DNA from: Syngnathus acus
Taxonomy: Eukaryota; Chordata; Actinopteri; Syngnathiformes; Syngnathidae
Assembly (NCBI RefSeq): GCF_901709675.1
Contig: NC_051088.1
Coordinates: forward strand, 15,118,193-15,182,192
DNA length: 64,000 bases
Reading direction: 5' to 3'
Under the pieces are notes generated by a model. The model was not told the DNA's origin and made no database searches. It worked only from the letters and a program-made list of their open reading frames with translations. Every line of letters starts with the position of its first letter. The stretch's first letter is position 1. The translations under genes were made by a program, and so were the position numbers. Below are positions 22,601 through 34,520 of the stretch, piece after piece.

Positions 22601-25600
22601 TGTTTGTATGGACTGGCTGTCTGCAGCTTGTGCCTTCATCTAAATGCATGGTGGCCCACAGTCATTCCTGAGGGGATTGCCTTGCTGAAGTAGAAAGAGG
22701 GGGACATCTCTTGGTTGAGGATTTTTTTTAAGAGCAAGACTATCATTGAATTCCTTTTCTTTGGACCTTTTTCTGGTGTCGAGAGTGTGAGATAAGTCAA
22801 GTGGTGATGCGCTTTGTCAGGATTGGAGTCCAAGTTGTGTGAGGTGTCACTTGTTTGCTTCCTGTAGGGCTCTCTGTCAGCATTTCCACCTTCAGCCTGG
22901 TGGCTATTGCCATCGAGCGATACAGTGCCATCTGCAACCCGCTGAAGTCCAGAGCGTGGCAGACGCGATCCCACGCATACCGTGTTATCGCCGCCACCTG
23001 GGTGATCTCTCTGCTCATCATGATTCCCTATCCGGTGTTCAGTATCATCAAGACTTTCCCCAAGGCCAACGGCACCGTAGGCCACATGTGTCGCCTCACC
23101 TGGCCCAGTCACCACGCCGAGCAAAGCTGGTATGTATGCGTGACTTTCATTTTTGGTGCATTCACTTGGGAAAAATAAAGTTAATTACCTCTCTATGCTC
23201 TGCAGTTGCAGCCAAAATGATGAATACTTTTTAATCAGTGAGCTTGTTCAAGATGAACAAAACTGACAGACTCAAATCAGAATGAATTAACTGTAACATG
23301 AAATGAGTTCTTAGAGTCAAAGATGATGAAACGTAAACATCCAAAACAAAAGCGTTCAGTTGTTGTCTATGCGGGAGAAACTTTTAATTGCTAAGTGTCT
23401 ACAAAGCAATCCATCCAACCGACATATTCCCCTAAAAGGTCTTTGAAAGGCCACGCAAGTCGATGGAGACAGAAAATACTCTCCAGCATGGGCTGGCTCA
23501 AACTGAGGCGTAATAATGGAGGAGGGAAGGGAGGGTAGACTTATGGTAGACCAAATTGGGCTCGCTTATCTGAAGGTTGTGGGAGGCGAGACATCTCAGA
23601 TGAGCAGTCTGTCGGCTTCCTGAACTTAATTGCGCATTCACTTTTAGTTTGAGGCCAGTGAACATGACCTGAACCTGCCTGGAAGCCTGATGAAGGCTTT
23701 CCTCACCATCGGTTCTCCAATTTGTTTCATGTGCTAAGAAATAGAAAAGCATTGATTCTGCTCTGTATCTGCTCATTTGACCTGCTTTATGGATCCGCTC
23801 AGCCACTGTGGTGATGTGACAACAGTGCGAGACATCTTCCAAGGGTTTCGGCCCTTTTCAAATTAACAAATGCTAATATCCTCTGGGCGGTTTCAAACGG
23901 CCAGCTGACCCCAGACCGAAGCCCTCTGTTCTTTCAAAAAGGGTGTGATGTGTTCAAAGGGTGGCCTAGAAAGAAATTAGAATATCAGAGGGCGAATGTC
24001 TGGGCTAAACCTTGATTTATAGAATTATTACCATCAAAAGACAGCCTTCATTCATTCATTACACAGGAAGGCTAAAATTAACCCACACGGTACTGAGATA
24101 TATACGTATATATATTTTTTTTTTGAAAAGCAGGAAATGATTTTGGTGAAAGCGGATCACAAATTGTTAGTTGTAAATTTCAAGGTTATTGGTTTTTAGT
24201 GGGCGGGCACTCCAGAGAGCCAACAACTTGTAGCGTGTACAAGTAATTCGTCGGGCCACATTTTCCAGTGTCTTCTGCACTACTCCTACAAGAAAAATTA
24301 AATAAAATGTCATTCAACCGTATTTTTGGCAGCTTTTTTCCCAAGTCATTCACCTCATAATACGATGAAAATATATCCAATGAGATGCAGCAAGTAGTCA
24401 TAAAAATAAAAAGTTTATTCAGCCTTAAAGGAAAATACTCCTGTCATGGAAAAAGGAGCTTGTGATGTTTCAGTTCCTCTTCTTACAAATTGGAACGAGT
24501 CTGACTGTTAACGCATTACTTTTTTACTTTGATACCTTCACAATTCTGACAGTCATCAGCCAAGTCAGTCTTTTGCAGAATTAAGAATGTTGAAGAAAGT
24601 TGGGTGTGTTGAGCTATTGAATGATTGCACTTTATGGGTTTGGGCACAATTGTCCTTTTCCGTTAGCTTCTTTGCACTTGACCCACTCAATAGTGACCGT
24701 GTGTCCACTGTTCTTCCAGGTATGTGCTCCTGCTGTTCATTCTGTTCTTCATTCCTGGCGTGGTGATGGCTGTAGCCTACGGCCTGATCTCCAGAGAGCT
24801 TTATCGAGGCATGCGCTTTGAAATGAAGCAGAACGAAGCAGAGACCACTGGTGAGAGCCCGACTGCAAACTGAAATGTTGCGTTCCTCACAACTCTTTTA
24901 AGTATACAGTGAGATGGTGTCACCTGGCACACTGAAAAAGAAACTGCTTCGCTTCATATGCTAATGAGTTTGCCTGAGGCGGAGAATTAATTATCTGCTA
25001 CCCTCAGGTTCCGCACTAGATTTAGAAATTTCCTTGTACTTCACTTTCTGAACATGTTTGAATCTCTCCCTACATGGAACAGCTTGGGATACAAATGCAC
25101 AGGCTACTAAATGGCCCCTTCAGGTGAAATGGAACAAGTTCCTCATTGCAGTTCATTGACGTCCAGCTGTTCGGAAATTGTTTTTAATTGATTTTACAGG
25201 ATAATTGCTAGCTTGCACATGGGAAAGGAGAGCCGATATCAGCAATTTGTTGTCCGTAGGTTTGTAACATGCATACAGAAGGAATGCTTTGACACTCCCT
25301 CTACATTTAGTCCTCTTTCTCGCATCACTCTTCTATACTGCTGGATCTTCTCTCCTTCTCACTTCATTCGGAAGGCTTTCTTTGCAGAGTGGGCGTCGTC
25401 GGCGAGCCCCATGCTTGGGCGAAGCTCCTTGCGTTGGCGTCGTAGACAATCGGGAAAATTCCATTCGTGTCAAAATGCCGCAATAGTGCTAACGGCCCAG
25501 CATGACACAAATAAATAACATAGGTGGGAAAGAAACAGGATGCTGGTGAAGGCGCATGCAAAACCTTAAGCATTCCAAAACGGGTTTTAACATGATGGAG

Positions 25601-26331
25601 AACAAACTAAAAAATGGAAAGGTATAAGGTGGGTGAGTCTGGAGCATGACGTTTAACATGTTTACTGTATGCAGTCCCCGTGCCAACCAGCCCCAACAAA
25701 GTTGCTGGGATCCGCAATCAAACATGAACTGTCCTCCACAGAGCTGAAAAACGGAACGATCCCAGAGTCAAATGACGAGGACGACGATGACGGTTGCTAC
25801 GTTCAGGTTCCCCCAAAGTCCTCCGCCATGGAGCTCCCAACCCTCCCGACCTCGGCGTCGTCCTCCACGGCCACGAGCGCCGCTTCGGCGCCGCCCAAGA
25901 CCGAGCGCGCTCGCAGCAACACGTCCAACGCCAAGTTGCAGGCCAAAAAGCGAGTCATCCGCATGTTGCTGGTGATCGTGGCGCTCTTCTTCATTTGCTG
26001 GATGCCGCTGTACTCGGCCAACACCTGGAAGGCTTTTGACTTGAAGGCGGCGTCCAAAGCCCTAACGGGCATCCCCATTTCCTTCATCCACCTGCTGTCC
26101 TACACGTCGGCCTGCGTCAATCCCGTCATCTACTGCTTCATGAACACGCGCTTCCGCAAGGCCCTGCTGTCCACCTTCGCCCGCTGCTGTCGCAATCGCC
26201 TGTGTCGCAAGTGCTGCCCGTCTCTCCTGGAGGCGGGCGAGGAGGGCACCACCGGCTATTCCATGGCCACAACGATGGCGACTTCCGTGTCCAAGTACAG
26301 CTACACCACCGTCGGCTCCACGCCCACCTGA
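11566..26331 (+). CDS. cckbr: cholecystokinin B / gastrin receptor (class A GPCR)
   Basis: Five exons (11566-11701, 17999-18247, 22868-23129, 24720-24850, 25691-26331) join in frame to 472 residues, the family's usual exon number and length. The extracellular N-terminus has NVS, NIS and NRS glycosylation sites. TM1 starts near residue 50. Conserved features are Cys121 at the top of TM3, ERY at 145-147, CWMP in TM6, NPVIY at 403-407, a palmitoylation-type cysteine cluster (CARCC...CRKCC) and a SYTTVGSTPT tail. AVAYGLISRELY, DGCYVQ and SFIHLLSY favour the B over the A receptor. It binds CCK/gastrin and couples mainly through Gq. Exon 5 must use the AG at 25689-25690; the earlier AG at 25673-25674 would shift the frame to a stop. 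Teleosts may have two cckbr copies; which one this is cannot be told. Confidence 0.95.
11702..17998 (+). other. cckbr intron 1 (6.3 kb)
   Basis: Begins with about 220 bp of TAA/AAAC-rich simple sequence (11703-11920). It contains a DNA-transposon remnant ending at 12827. The remainder shows no exon I can support; isolated open frames of 60-137 codons there lack motifs and splice logic. Confidence 0.6.
12787..12827 (+). mobile_element. hAT-type transposon end remnant
   Basis: The stretch GGGCTGTAAATGGCCCGCAA followed by TAGTTTGACTACCCCTGG resembles the ...GGCCCGC...TTTG..CACCCCTG terminus of Charlie-like hAT elements. The other end was not located, so the full length is unknown. Confidence 0.45.
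19591..19618 (+). repeat. poly(A) tract in cckbr intron 2
   Basis: 28 consecutive A. The rest of intron 2 (18248-22867) shows no exon; it also holds the SINE and MITE-like pieces listed separately. Confidence 0.9.
22075..22175 (-). mobile_element. partial tRNA-derived SINE in cckbr intron 2
   Basis: Minus strand: A box TGGCCTAGTGG (22161-22171) and a B box of the form GGTTCAATCC (about 22129-22139). The same head sequence occurs in the two SINE copies at 33.3 and 45.4 kb, but the body after the tRNA-like part differs, so this copy is truncated or belongs to another subfamily. Confidence 0.55.
22185..22300 (-). repeat. dispersed repeat copy 1 (MITE-like)
   Basis: The reverse complement matches 29795-29890: TTTTTATCCATCTC, GGCGGCCATTTTGC, then CTGAAAATGACATCACAGTT with only scattered changes. 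It lies in cckbr intron 2, in opposite orientation to copy 2. Confidence 0.7.
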
Positions 26332-28460
26332 CCAACCTCCGCAAGAGCCGAGACGGGTGCCGTTGTTTTGCTTTGTATTTAAAAATGTCGTCATCCGCTG
26401 AGCAATGTTTTTTTTTAATGCCTTTTTTCCCCCATTACTCATTTTGAGAGGATGTTGTAGAATGTTAGACTGATGAATGCGCCTGTTGAATCTGCAACAA
26501 TTGCTTTGTTATTCTGAAGGAAAGTGCCTCACTTTTTGTTTTTTACAGATTATTTATTTCATATTATTCTCCTAGAAACACCAAAATGGATCGTCCTCCC
26601 CTCAACGCAGCTCTTGTTTTCTATCAACTTTTTTGTTGTACTGTCTATTGTCATGGGAAATGTGCAACCTACACACTTGGATTTTGGGCAAACGGAAGAC
26701 TCCACACTGGACTGCTTGCCTGTCAGTGGGAATTGATCCATCACCAGCCTGTCCAAAAGTCAGGTATGTAAACAGATACCACACCACTACCTTTGGTGTA
26801 TCTGAATTCTCAATTTGTGTTCTTTTACTTCCTTGTTTCAAGTGTCTGCAAAGTCTGAACACGTGGGTAAAAATACAACGTTTTCAATGACCAAAATGTT
26901 CTTGGACTCGATGCAACAAATCCGCATTGCCTTCAATTTTGGTACATTAGTCAGTTGATTTAAATAACCACTGAGTTAATTAGTTAACTCTTTCTTCCTT
27001 TGAAGAAAAATGTGTTGAATTGAATGGAAAAATGTTTGATTATCCCAAGTGTCCAAACTTTACCCACACCCTTGATGTGTGCAAATATAAAACCCAACCG
27101 AGAGCAATTTTGCCTTATTACCTCATATTTGTAAGAGGCTTGTTTTGAAACAAACCACAGCATTCATGTTATTCCCTAACGCAGCTGAATTTCGAATGTT
27201 CTGGGAATACGTATGCTTCCATGCAAATCTGCTTTCGTCAGCTTGATTAGCTTTCCCGGTTACTCTCTACCTTTGACCCTGGGAGCCAAATGTGCTTGTT
27301 TTTGCCTAAGCTGTTTTCGTTCATTGCATAATGTTTTGGCTCGGCAAAGACAATTGGCCTCTTCAAATGCAGTCAAATAATGAAAAGGTGCTTCCTCTCC
27401 AATATGGGTAGGAAAAGTGGTGTTGAATTTATTTTTCAGCAGTGCCCAAGTATTGCTGATGCAAGTCTCGAACGTGAAACTGCAGTAAACTTTTGTTGCT
27501 TGACCACAGCTGCTGCAAAGGATGATTGGTAGCCGAATATCATCTCCCTAAATGATGGTAGGCAGTAACCGATGCTAACAGTGGGATATTGAATTCGATC
27601 GACCCCCCTTGTGAAATTCAAATAGCCTTGTACCAAGGGACATTTCGAAGCAAAAACTAGAATCGATATAAAAGCAGATGTAATTAGGCAAGTGGTCTTT
27701 GTACAGGACGTTTATTGGGATTATTTGAATTAGTCATATCCAAATTGCATGTTTTTTTTTTTTTTTTTTAATTATAAGGTCATGGTGACATAGGAAGAAA
27801 AATACTGAAATGATCTCCTTTGAGATATCGTTTTGGCAACATACTGCAAATCTTTTTCAATTGATGGAAGTCATAACAGCGCAGGAGAATTTTAATCCTG
27901 ATCTTGGTGTTGCCTTTTTAATTTATTACTCTTGTAATCCCTCAAGGTGAAATTCAACTGGCGCTCTGCTGTGTACAGTATTTGTTGTTCAACACACAGA
28001 AGCACACACGCAGGCATGCATCAAGGGGCCATACAAACGCTTACATGGGACCCAAGCTGTGACCCTCCATTCCAAAGACAAATCCAATTATATCTGCCTT
28101 TCAGATTGCGAACAATTCAGAACTGTCCGTAGGGACAACATCCGTTTTTACACGTAGATCCCATAATTTAGAGAAGGACACCTGTTTGGATTGTCACTAA
28201 GTAGGCATCGACCCCGCCACTGCCTGTATGGAAGCCGGGCAAATGCAGACAAATGATAGATCTACTGAGGAGTAAAGTTGGGATTGGTTATGCGGTCGCA
28301 AAAATTAAAACAATGACCCTGTGGACGCATGGATGTCATATTGATGTTGAATTGACATCAAGTGCTCACTGGGGAATTTTCCAATCCAATCCATTCAATC
28401 TCAATGGTTAAAAAAAGTAGTTTTTGTTGGTGTTGAAATGTAGAAGTAATGTAAAATAAA
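26332..28460 (+). other. probable cckbr 3' UTR and a candidate poly(A) signal
   Basis: After the stop codon no further coding sequence is seen. The first clear AATAAA on the plus strand that I find is at 28455-28460, which would give a UTR of about 2.1 kb; another AATAAA follows near 28689. The true end needs transcript data. Confidence 0.35.
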
Positions 28461-29794
28461 AGCAAGGCATCACACCAATGCTTGGAAATAGTGAACTCCA
28501 ACTAGTTGTTCAGTAAAGTAAAATCTAGGACTTGCAAGCTGTTCAAGCAACCAGCAGTCAATTGGTCGTCTATTATTCATACTGGCCTGCTGAAATGAGT
28601 AAAAATTGCTTTTGGTTTTTTTTTTTTTGCTCGGTTTGTCGCCATTAAACATCTGTCATGGAATTGCTATGTGGCTCATGTCTGCGTCAATAAACATCTT
28701 GTGGAAAAACAAAACCAGGTTTGGAGACAGGGGAGGGAAGGGGAGGGGCTTGCTGACCTCATATTTATTCATATCAAATAATATATATTTGTTCATCTAT
28801 GTGTATGGTAACCAAAGCTTTGATTTTTTTATAAGAATTTGCCACATCTGGTGCCTGCTTGTGCTATGTTGCAATAGTGTTCAATTAAATATATCCGTTT
28901 AACGTGAACATGTTGTAAATAACTCTGTGGTTGGTTCTTGAGATGAATCGTGTTCAATGTGATGATTGTGTCCCGTGCTTTAGGCTTCTGTCTTGTTTAT
29001 ATTTCATGTAATAAAATGGGAAGTTGTACTTGTGTATGTGTACATATAAAAACAACAGGTTAGTTTTCTTAAAGGAGTTCATTCCCTGCCTTTTGCCTGT
29101 TTAATGTTGAATGGTATTATGGAAACTTACTCACTGAAACATTTTTTTTAAAATAAATAACAGTTATTTACATGTGGGTTGGTCAGAAATGCACAAAAAA
29201 GTTAGTTATAAAATCTATTAAAATGTTTAAAATGTTTCTATTCCATGTCCACTTTGACGCTGAGGTTTACCTTGGATTCCTCAAGAGACATCAGTTACAC
29301 GCTAAAATCCATAGTAAGCCTGAAAAGGAGTCGCTGCCATAGCAACGCCGAGTGCTCCATCATTAATCAGATGTGTTAGACCAGAAAACAGGAGCAGGGA
29401 GGGAGATTTTATTTTTTTAAATCCGAGTTGTCCCTCAATGTAGTTTCTATCCACAATTTGGCTTTTTCAATATTTTACACATTCACAGTTTTAAATTTCA
29501 GGCATCAATACCAATGCTTAAGAATTCAGAGTGGATTGAGTGGTGATTGACACTTTGGCAATGTCGTCATTGCATGGAGAGGCACCCAAGCGCTGCTTTT
29601 AACTGAAAACTGATCACAATATTATTTTTGTATGTTTACATGACAGCAGTGTTTTGTAGCCTGTGAAAATGGAGCACAAGGAAGTCAACCCCAGATTTCT
29701 TTACAATAATATGTTGTCTGTGCCGCGACTAATCTAAACACGCCGTACTGATTGATATTGCGTTTGTGGAATTTGAGTTAAGAAGAAAAAATCA

Positions 29795-29935
29795 TCTGTT
29801 TTTATCCATCTCAGGGGCGGCCATTTTGCAACTTGCTGTTGCCTGAAAATGACATCACAGTTGCCAGGTCTCAGGTCACAAGCAATCACGGCTCAGCAGT
29901 TTACTGAAGTTGAGCCGTGATTGGGTTTGTTCTTT
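29795..29935 (+). repeat. dispersed repeat copy 2 with terminal hairpin (MITE-like)
   Basis: Matches the inverted copy at 22185-22300 over its first 80-90 bp. It ends in an inverted repeat, CAATCACGGCTCA ... TGAGCCGTGATTG (about 29884-29929). A short non-coding sequence in several copies with a hairpin fits a non-autonomous DNA element. Confidence 0.65.
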
Positions 29936-31564
29936 GGGCTGCACAGAACATATTATTACAAAGAAGATTTGGGGATTTACTTTCCTTTTACAAATGGACC
30001 ACGTAGTTGTGTTTGTGCTGATAATGCTTCTCTAGCATTTTGGACACAGTTAATGTTTACTTAAGGATGCCCAACGTTGATGGTGATGCTGTTCTTGATT
30101 AATTGGTCTGCATTGACAGGCATGCAACACAATGGCTTCATCAAATTAGTGTTCTTAAAATCCATGCCAAATTTGAATGAAACTTAGAGACCTGCTATAT
30201 ACTGTCTATAAAATTCCCATTTGGCCCAAATCAAGACTATTCGTGCTATTAAAGATTGTGGGTTTGTTGGCTCAATGCCTGGAACCACCCTGCACTGAAA
30301 AATGGATGCTATTTTCATAAGCCCATTCATCTCTTCATTTTTCAATTCAGGACCATGTTGTTCTCAGTCTTTGCACGTTTTCAGAAATGATCCTCAAACC
30401 TGTATCTTGAAACAAGTCTGGATTTACTTTACAGGGTCTTTCATATGCGGACTTCAATTGGTTTAAATGCTACTTTTAGACCGCAGTGCTGCAGGGGTTC
30501 ATGCTTAGAACTGTATTTTTTGTTTGTTTTTACATACTTAGGCTTTCTTTAGGCAAGACCAGTCAAATATTTCAAAACACACTTTTCACCTTTCAAAGTG
30601 AAGTGTTTCCGTGAAAACAATGTACTAAAAACTATCATTTGTTTTTCCCCACTTTCCCTGTAACAGGAGCATGTACCTTGTAGTGTACATCATAAACTTT
30701 CATCTCTCCGAGCTATTTGTTCAAACTGCCATCTGCGACCGAGTTGAGTAATGAAAGCTAACAGTAAATGGACACAACCTATTTTAACCCCGCCCATTTC
30801 CCCTCGGCATCACCCTAGTGCCATAGACAGGTCGTTTGTCTTCTTTCCAACCCTCTTGCAGCAGTTCCTAATAATTTATTTACCCTCTTGTGCATGTTTC
30901 TCTCCTTCCTCTGAGCTTCCTCTCTCCTTTGAGCAGTGCAGCACATACCAATATGTTTTTTTAGCTAAGGGAAAACATAGAATACATATAGATTTCATCA
31001 TGGAGCAAGGGCGGGCAAATGTTGCACAGCTGAGTGAAGTGCAGTGACTTGTTTAAAATCTACTTTCTAATTAAGCCCCCAATAAAAGGGAACATTTTGA
31101 CAGAACATGGTTTCAGCAGACAGCATTTGTTTAGGGGTCATTGGAAGTGCAGAGTGTCCAGCCAGGATCATACATTTATTTTCAACCGTTTATCCCGTTT
31201 GGTATTAAAAGGCAACTGGAGGCGAACTCCGATAACAACAGGTCACCCAGTCAATCGCAGGGTGGCCAGGGATCAATTCCCATTCAATAACCTGTTCAAT
31301 CGCCTTATTACCAGTGACCAGGGCAGAGTAGTCCACTTTGTACTGTCTCCGGGAATAGACTCAAGCTTCGTGATAATAGCAACAGATGTACTGTATTGAC
31401 CGGGGTTGGATGAATGCTCTAATGGGCAAGATATTGTCCTTGGGTTTGAGAATTTCATCCTGAATCCACTTTCTATCAAATTTGGCCCACTTTGACATTC
31501 AACAGCAATAAAGATATATTTTATGAGGTGAGCTCCAGGGGTGAGCCCCAGGGGTGCTTGAGAT

Positions 31565-31924
31565 GTGGATGGCGTTCCAAAAGGCTGTGGATGTTTTAGG
31601 GCAGTCCTGGTTAACACGCCTCCGTTGCCTTCATCAAGTCATCAACTCACGCTGGAGTGGTTTGCAGCTTCGTGTGAAGTTGTTGGGGTGAGAATCACCA
31701 CCTTCAAATATGATACCATGGTACTCAGTCAGGAAAAGGTGGAGTGTCTGTTCCAGGTTGGGGAGGAGATCTTTCCCCAAGTGCAGCAAATCAAGTATCT
31801 TGGGGTCTTCTTCACGGGTGAGGGTAGATCACAGGGAGATGAGTGCAGCGTCTTTCTCCATTTATCAATGTCAGACAGGCTATCAAAATATTTTGGGAAG
31901 ATTTGCCCTTCCGCTTCGGATTGA
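31565..31924 (+). pseudogene. decayed LINE reverse-transcriptase fragment
   Basis: The translation contains LTLEWFAASCEVVGVRI, then MVLSQEKVECLFQVGEE and PQVQQIKYLGVFFTGEGRS. This is the familiar C-terminal reverse-transcriptase segment of teleost non-LTR retrotransposons (usual form ...FKYLGVLFTSEGR). The frame breaks up after about 31924, and no intact polymerase or endonuclease domain is present, so it is a dead fragment. Confidence 0.75.
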
Positions 31925-33140
31925 AATGACAAGTCTGAGAATATGCTCTGTATGTGTCCTAATTTGTAAGGAAAATGAATAGTATGTGAGAGTTAAGAAA
32001 TTTAGATGCCCTAGAATGTAGTAAAACTTGCTGGCAGGTTTCTCTCTTTTTTTTTTTTATTGTACTGCAATGTATTATGTATTACAGGAGTCTCATTTTC
32101 CACAACACTGCCTCAACACCTTTACGATACTTGTCGACCAGCTTGCTGATGACATTGGTGAGAACCTCTGGCGCGACAATTCTCACAGCCTGCTGGGTTA
32201 CTAATAGGAATGGTAAAGGATGGAATGTGATGGCAATGTATCATCTGTGTTGGTTATCAACAGGTTACCTTGCTGAGCTAGTTTGCTTCATTAATGTCCG
32301 ACGGTGCCAGGAAGAAGATTTGAAATGAAGACTCTTGAAAGGTTTGTTACGACAGAAATGTGCCCATAGAGGGCATTCGGTATCCGTATAAAGATGGTAG
32401 ACTAAGAACTCCTGTGGAGAGAGTTAAGAGGAGCTGGAGTGTGTTCATGAGGCGAGCAATAAAACACCGAACGATAAGTAACTGCTATATTTCGCTGTTA
32501 TTTTTTCACCGTAGCATTCCCAAAGTAATTTATCTGGACACATCAATGTGGGCCTTTTTTAAAAGCAGATAAATGAAAGCACAACAAATTTACCAACAGC
32601 CCTTACAAGCAAATATCCTCAGAAAATATTTGAAATGATCTGACTGTTCCAATACTTTTGGAGGAGTGTCTATATTCTGTGAGCATTTCGTGGCAATGCT
32701 TGTAATAATCTATATTTTTATCTAACCTGATTAGATTCCACCTCCATCTGTGCATGAGACTGACTTTCTAATTAAGAGCACCAAACCGGATGAATAATCA
32801 CTGCGAGAAAGGGCACGGCAAAAAAAAAAAAAAAAGCCTCATAAAAAGACCGAGCAATGCTTTCCGCAAACCAGCCGTGAGAATGGCCCAGGCTAAGTTT
32901 ATGATTTGTGATTCATTTGATTAAGTTATGCAGCCTTTGTGTTACACTTAATGAACTTTGCTCAGTGCATCTAGATTCATTCTATGAATATAAATACAGT
33001 ACACCCTTGCTGCCATTATGACTTCACCGCCCGACCATGCAGAGTTAATGTGTCAATTTAATTACAATCTCTGCAACAATATGCATTGGCAAGAAAAGGC
33101 TGCGATGATTAGGAATTATTAGCAACAAATTAGATTAAAA

Positions 33141-33440
33141 AGATTAAAGTCCCAATGATCGTCACACACACACCTGGGTGCGGTGAAATTTGTCCTCTGC
33201 ATTTAACCCATCCCCGTGTGATTTTAATCCATCCCCTGGGGGAGAGGGGAGCAGTGAGCAGCAGCGGTGCCGCGCTCGGGAATCAGTTGGTGATTTAACC
33301 CCCCAACTCCAACCCTTAATGCTGAGTGCCAAGCAGGGAGGCAATGGGTCCCATTTTTATAGTCTTTGGTATGACCCGGCCGGGGTTTGAACCCACAACC
33401 TTCCAGTCTCAGGGCGGACACTCTACCACTAGGCCACTGA
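33141..33440 (-). mobile_element. tRNA-derived SINE, copy A
   Basis: About 300 bp, read on the minus strand from TGGCCTAGTGGTAGAGTGTC (A box) through GGTTCAAACCCC (B box) to a tail rich in GTGTGTGTGACGATCATTGG and ending in TTTAATCTTT. It is nearly identical to the copy at 45289-45587, differing at only a few positions, so both are recent. Open frames across it are not genes. Confidence 0.85.
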
Positions 33441-33448
33441 ACAAGCAT

Positions 33449-33502
33449 ACGTACGTACATACATACATATGTATGTACATACATACATACATACATACAT
33501 AA
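33449..33502 (+). repeat. (ACAT/GTAC)n tetranucleotide microsatellite
   Basis: Alternating ACGT/ACAT/GTAT tetranucleotides directly beside SINE copy A. Confidence 0.85.
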
Positions 33503-34433
33503 GTGACAACTGAAATTGTTCTGTAAAGCACGTTGTTATGGCAACAGCTGTTGTGAAAGCGTAATAAAAATAAATATGTATTGCATTATGTTGTGAAGAA
33601 GCCAGGGAAAGTATTCTTTTGTGCAGTCTTTTTTTCCATTGTGAAAATGATTAAAAACAGTCAAATGCAGAGAATTGACAGAATATTATGGCATTTTGCC
33701 ATCACTGTAAGTATTGAATTACTGAAAATGTCACAATAGCATTTTACAGAATGTCTGAGTAGTTATGACAACAAGACCCTGGCAGAAGAAATATCTTAGA
33801 TTACTGTTATTCCATTATGTCTCTTCCCATATTTGCTTTCTCCAAATAAAGTCATGTGACGTCCAGATTGATATGACAGCTCCGTTTTCTGGCAATAGTC
33901 GATCAATATTTAGTTGCCTCGTTGGAGTCACACGACACAGTAACTCGTTTGCTGTGTAAATGTTCACATTGCCTTTTACCTTTCAGCAGTGTATGACCAA
34001 AGGGAAAGAATAAATTCAACATCATTTGACTTTATCCATAAATGTTTGAAGTCAACAAGCCTGGTTGGCTTCAAATATTTGTTCTACAGTCGGCTTGCGT
34101 GCAAGCCCTACAGCACAAAGTGTTTTTCTTCGTTTTTTTTGGGTGGACACTTTTTTAGTGACACACGAGCAAATTTGATAAAATAAGCAAATTCTCTAAC
34201 ACCAAGGCATTTGTAATTGCTTATCGATGTCAAAAGATGGCAGTAAAGCATTTCAAACGAAGAGGATCATCTTTGCAAAGAAGGCAAATGATCATAAAGC
34301 ATCACCTTCTGGCATCTAGCGTGTACACACTCATGAACTAATGTTACACAAACATTATGTAGGTAAATTATTGTATGCAAACAAAACACCTGTATTTGAG
34401 GCCCAATGCTAGCTTAAATGACATGCTAGAATG

Positions 34434-34520
34434 ACTGGGGACGCACTGACGTCACCAAATCGGTCAAATTTGTCCGACACCTAACCGTGTCACAAAAAAG
34501 GTTGGGGAACGCTGCTCTAG
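34434..34520 (+). mobile_element. hAT-type transposon end remnant
   Basis: Ends in CAAAAAAGGTTGGGGAACGC then TGCTCTAG. This is the reverse form of the GGTCCCCAACC terminus typical of a widespread vertebrate hAT group, and it complements the opposite-end remnant at 49042. Confidence 0.5.

Noticed and set aside
33224-33496. Frame reading [20 protein letters not shown]
   Set aside because: It is translation of the SINE and occurs in both SINE copies.
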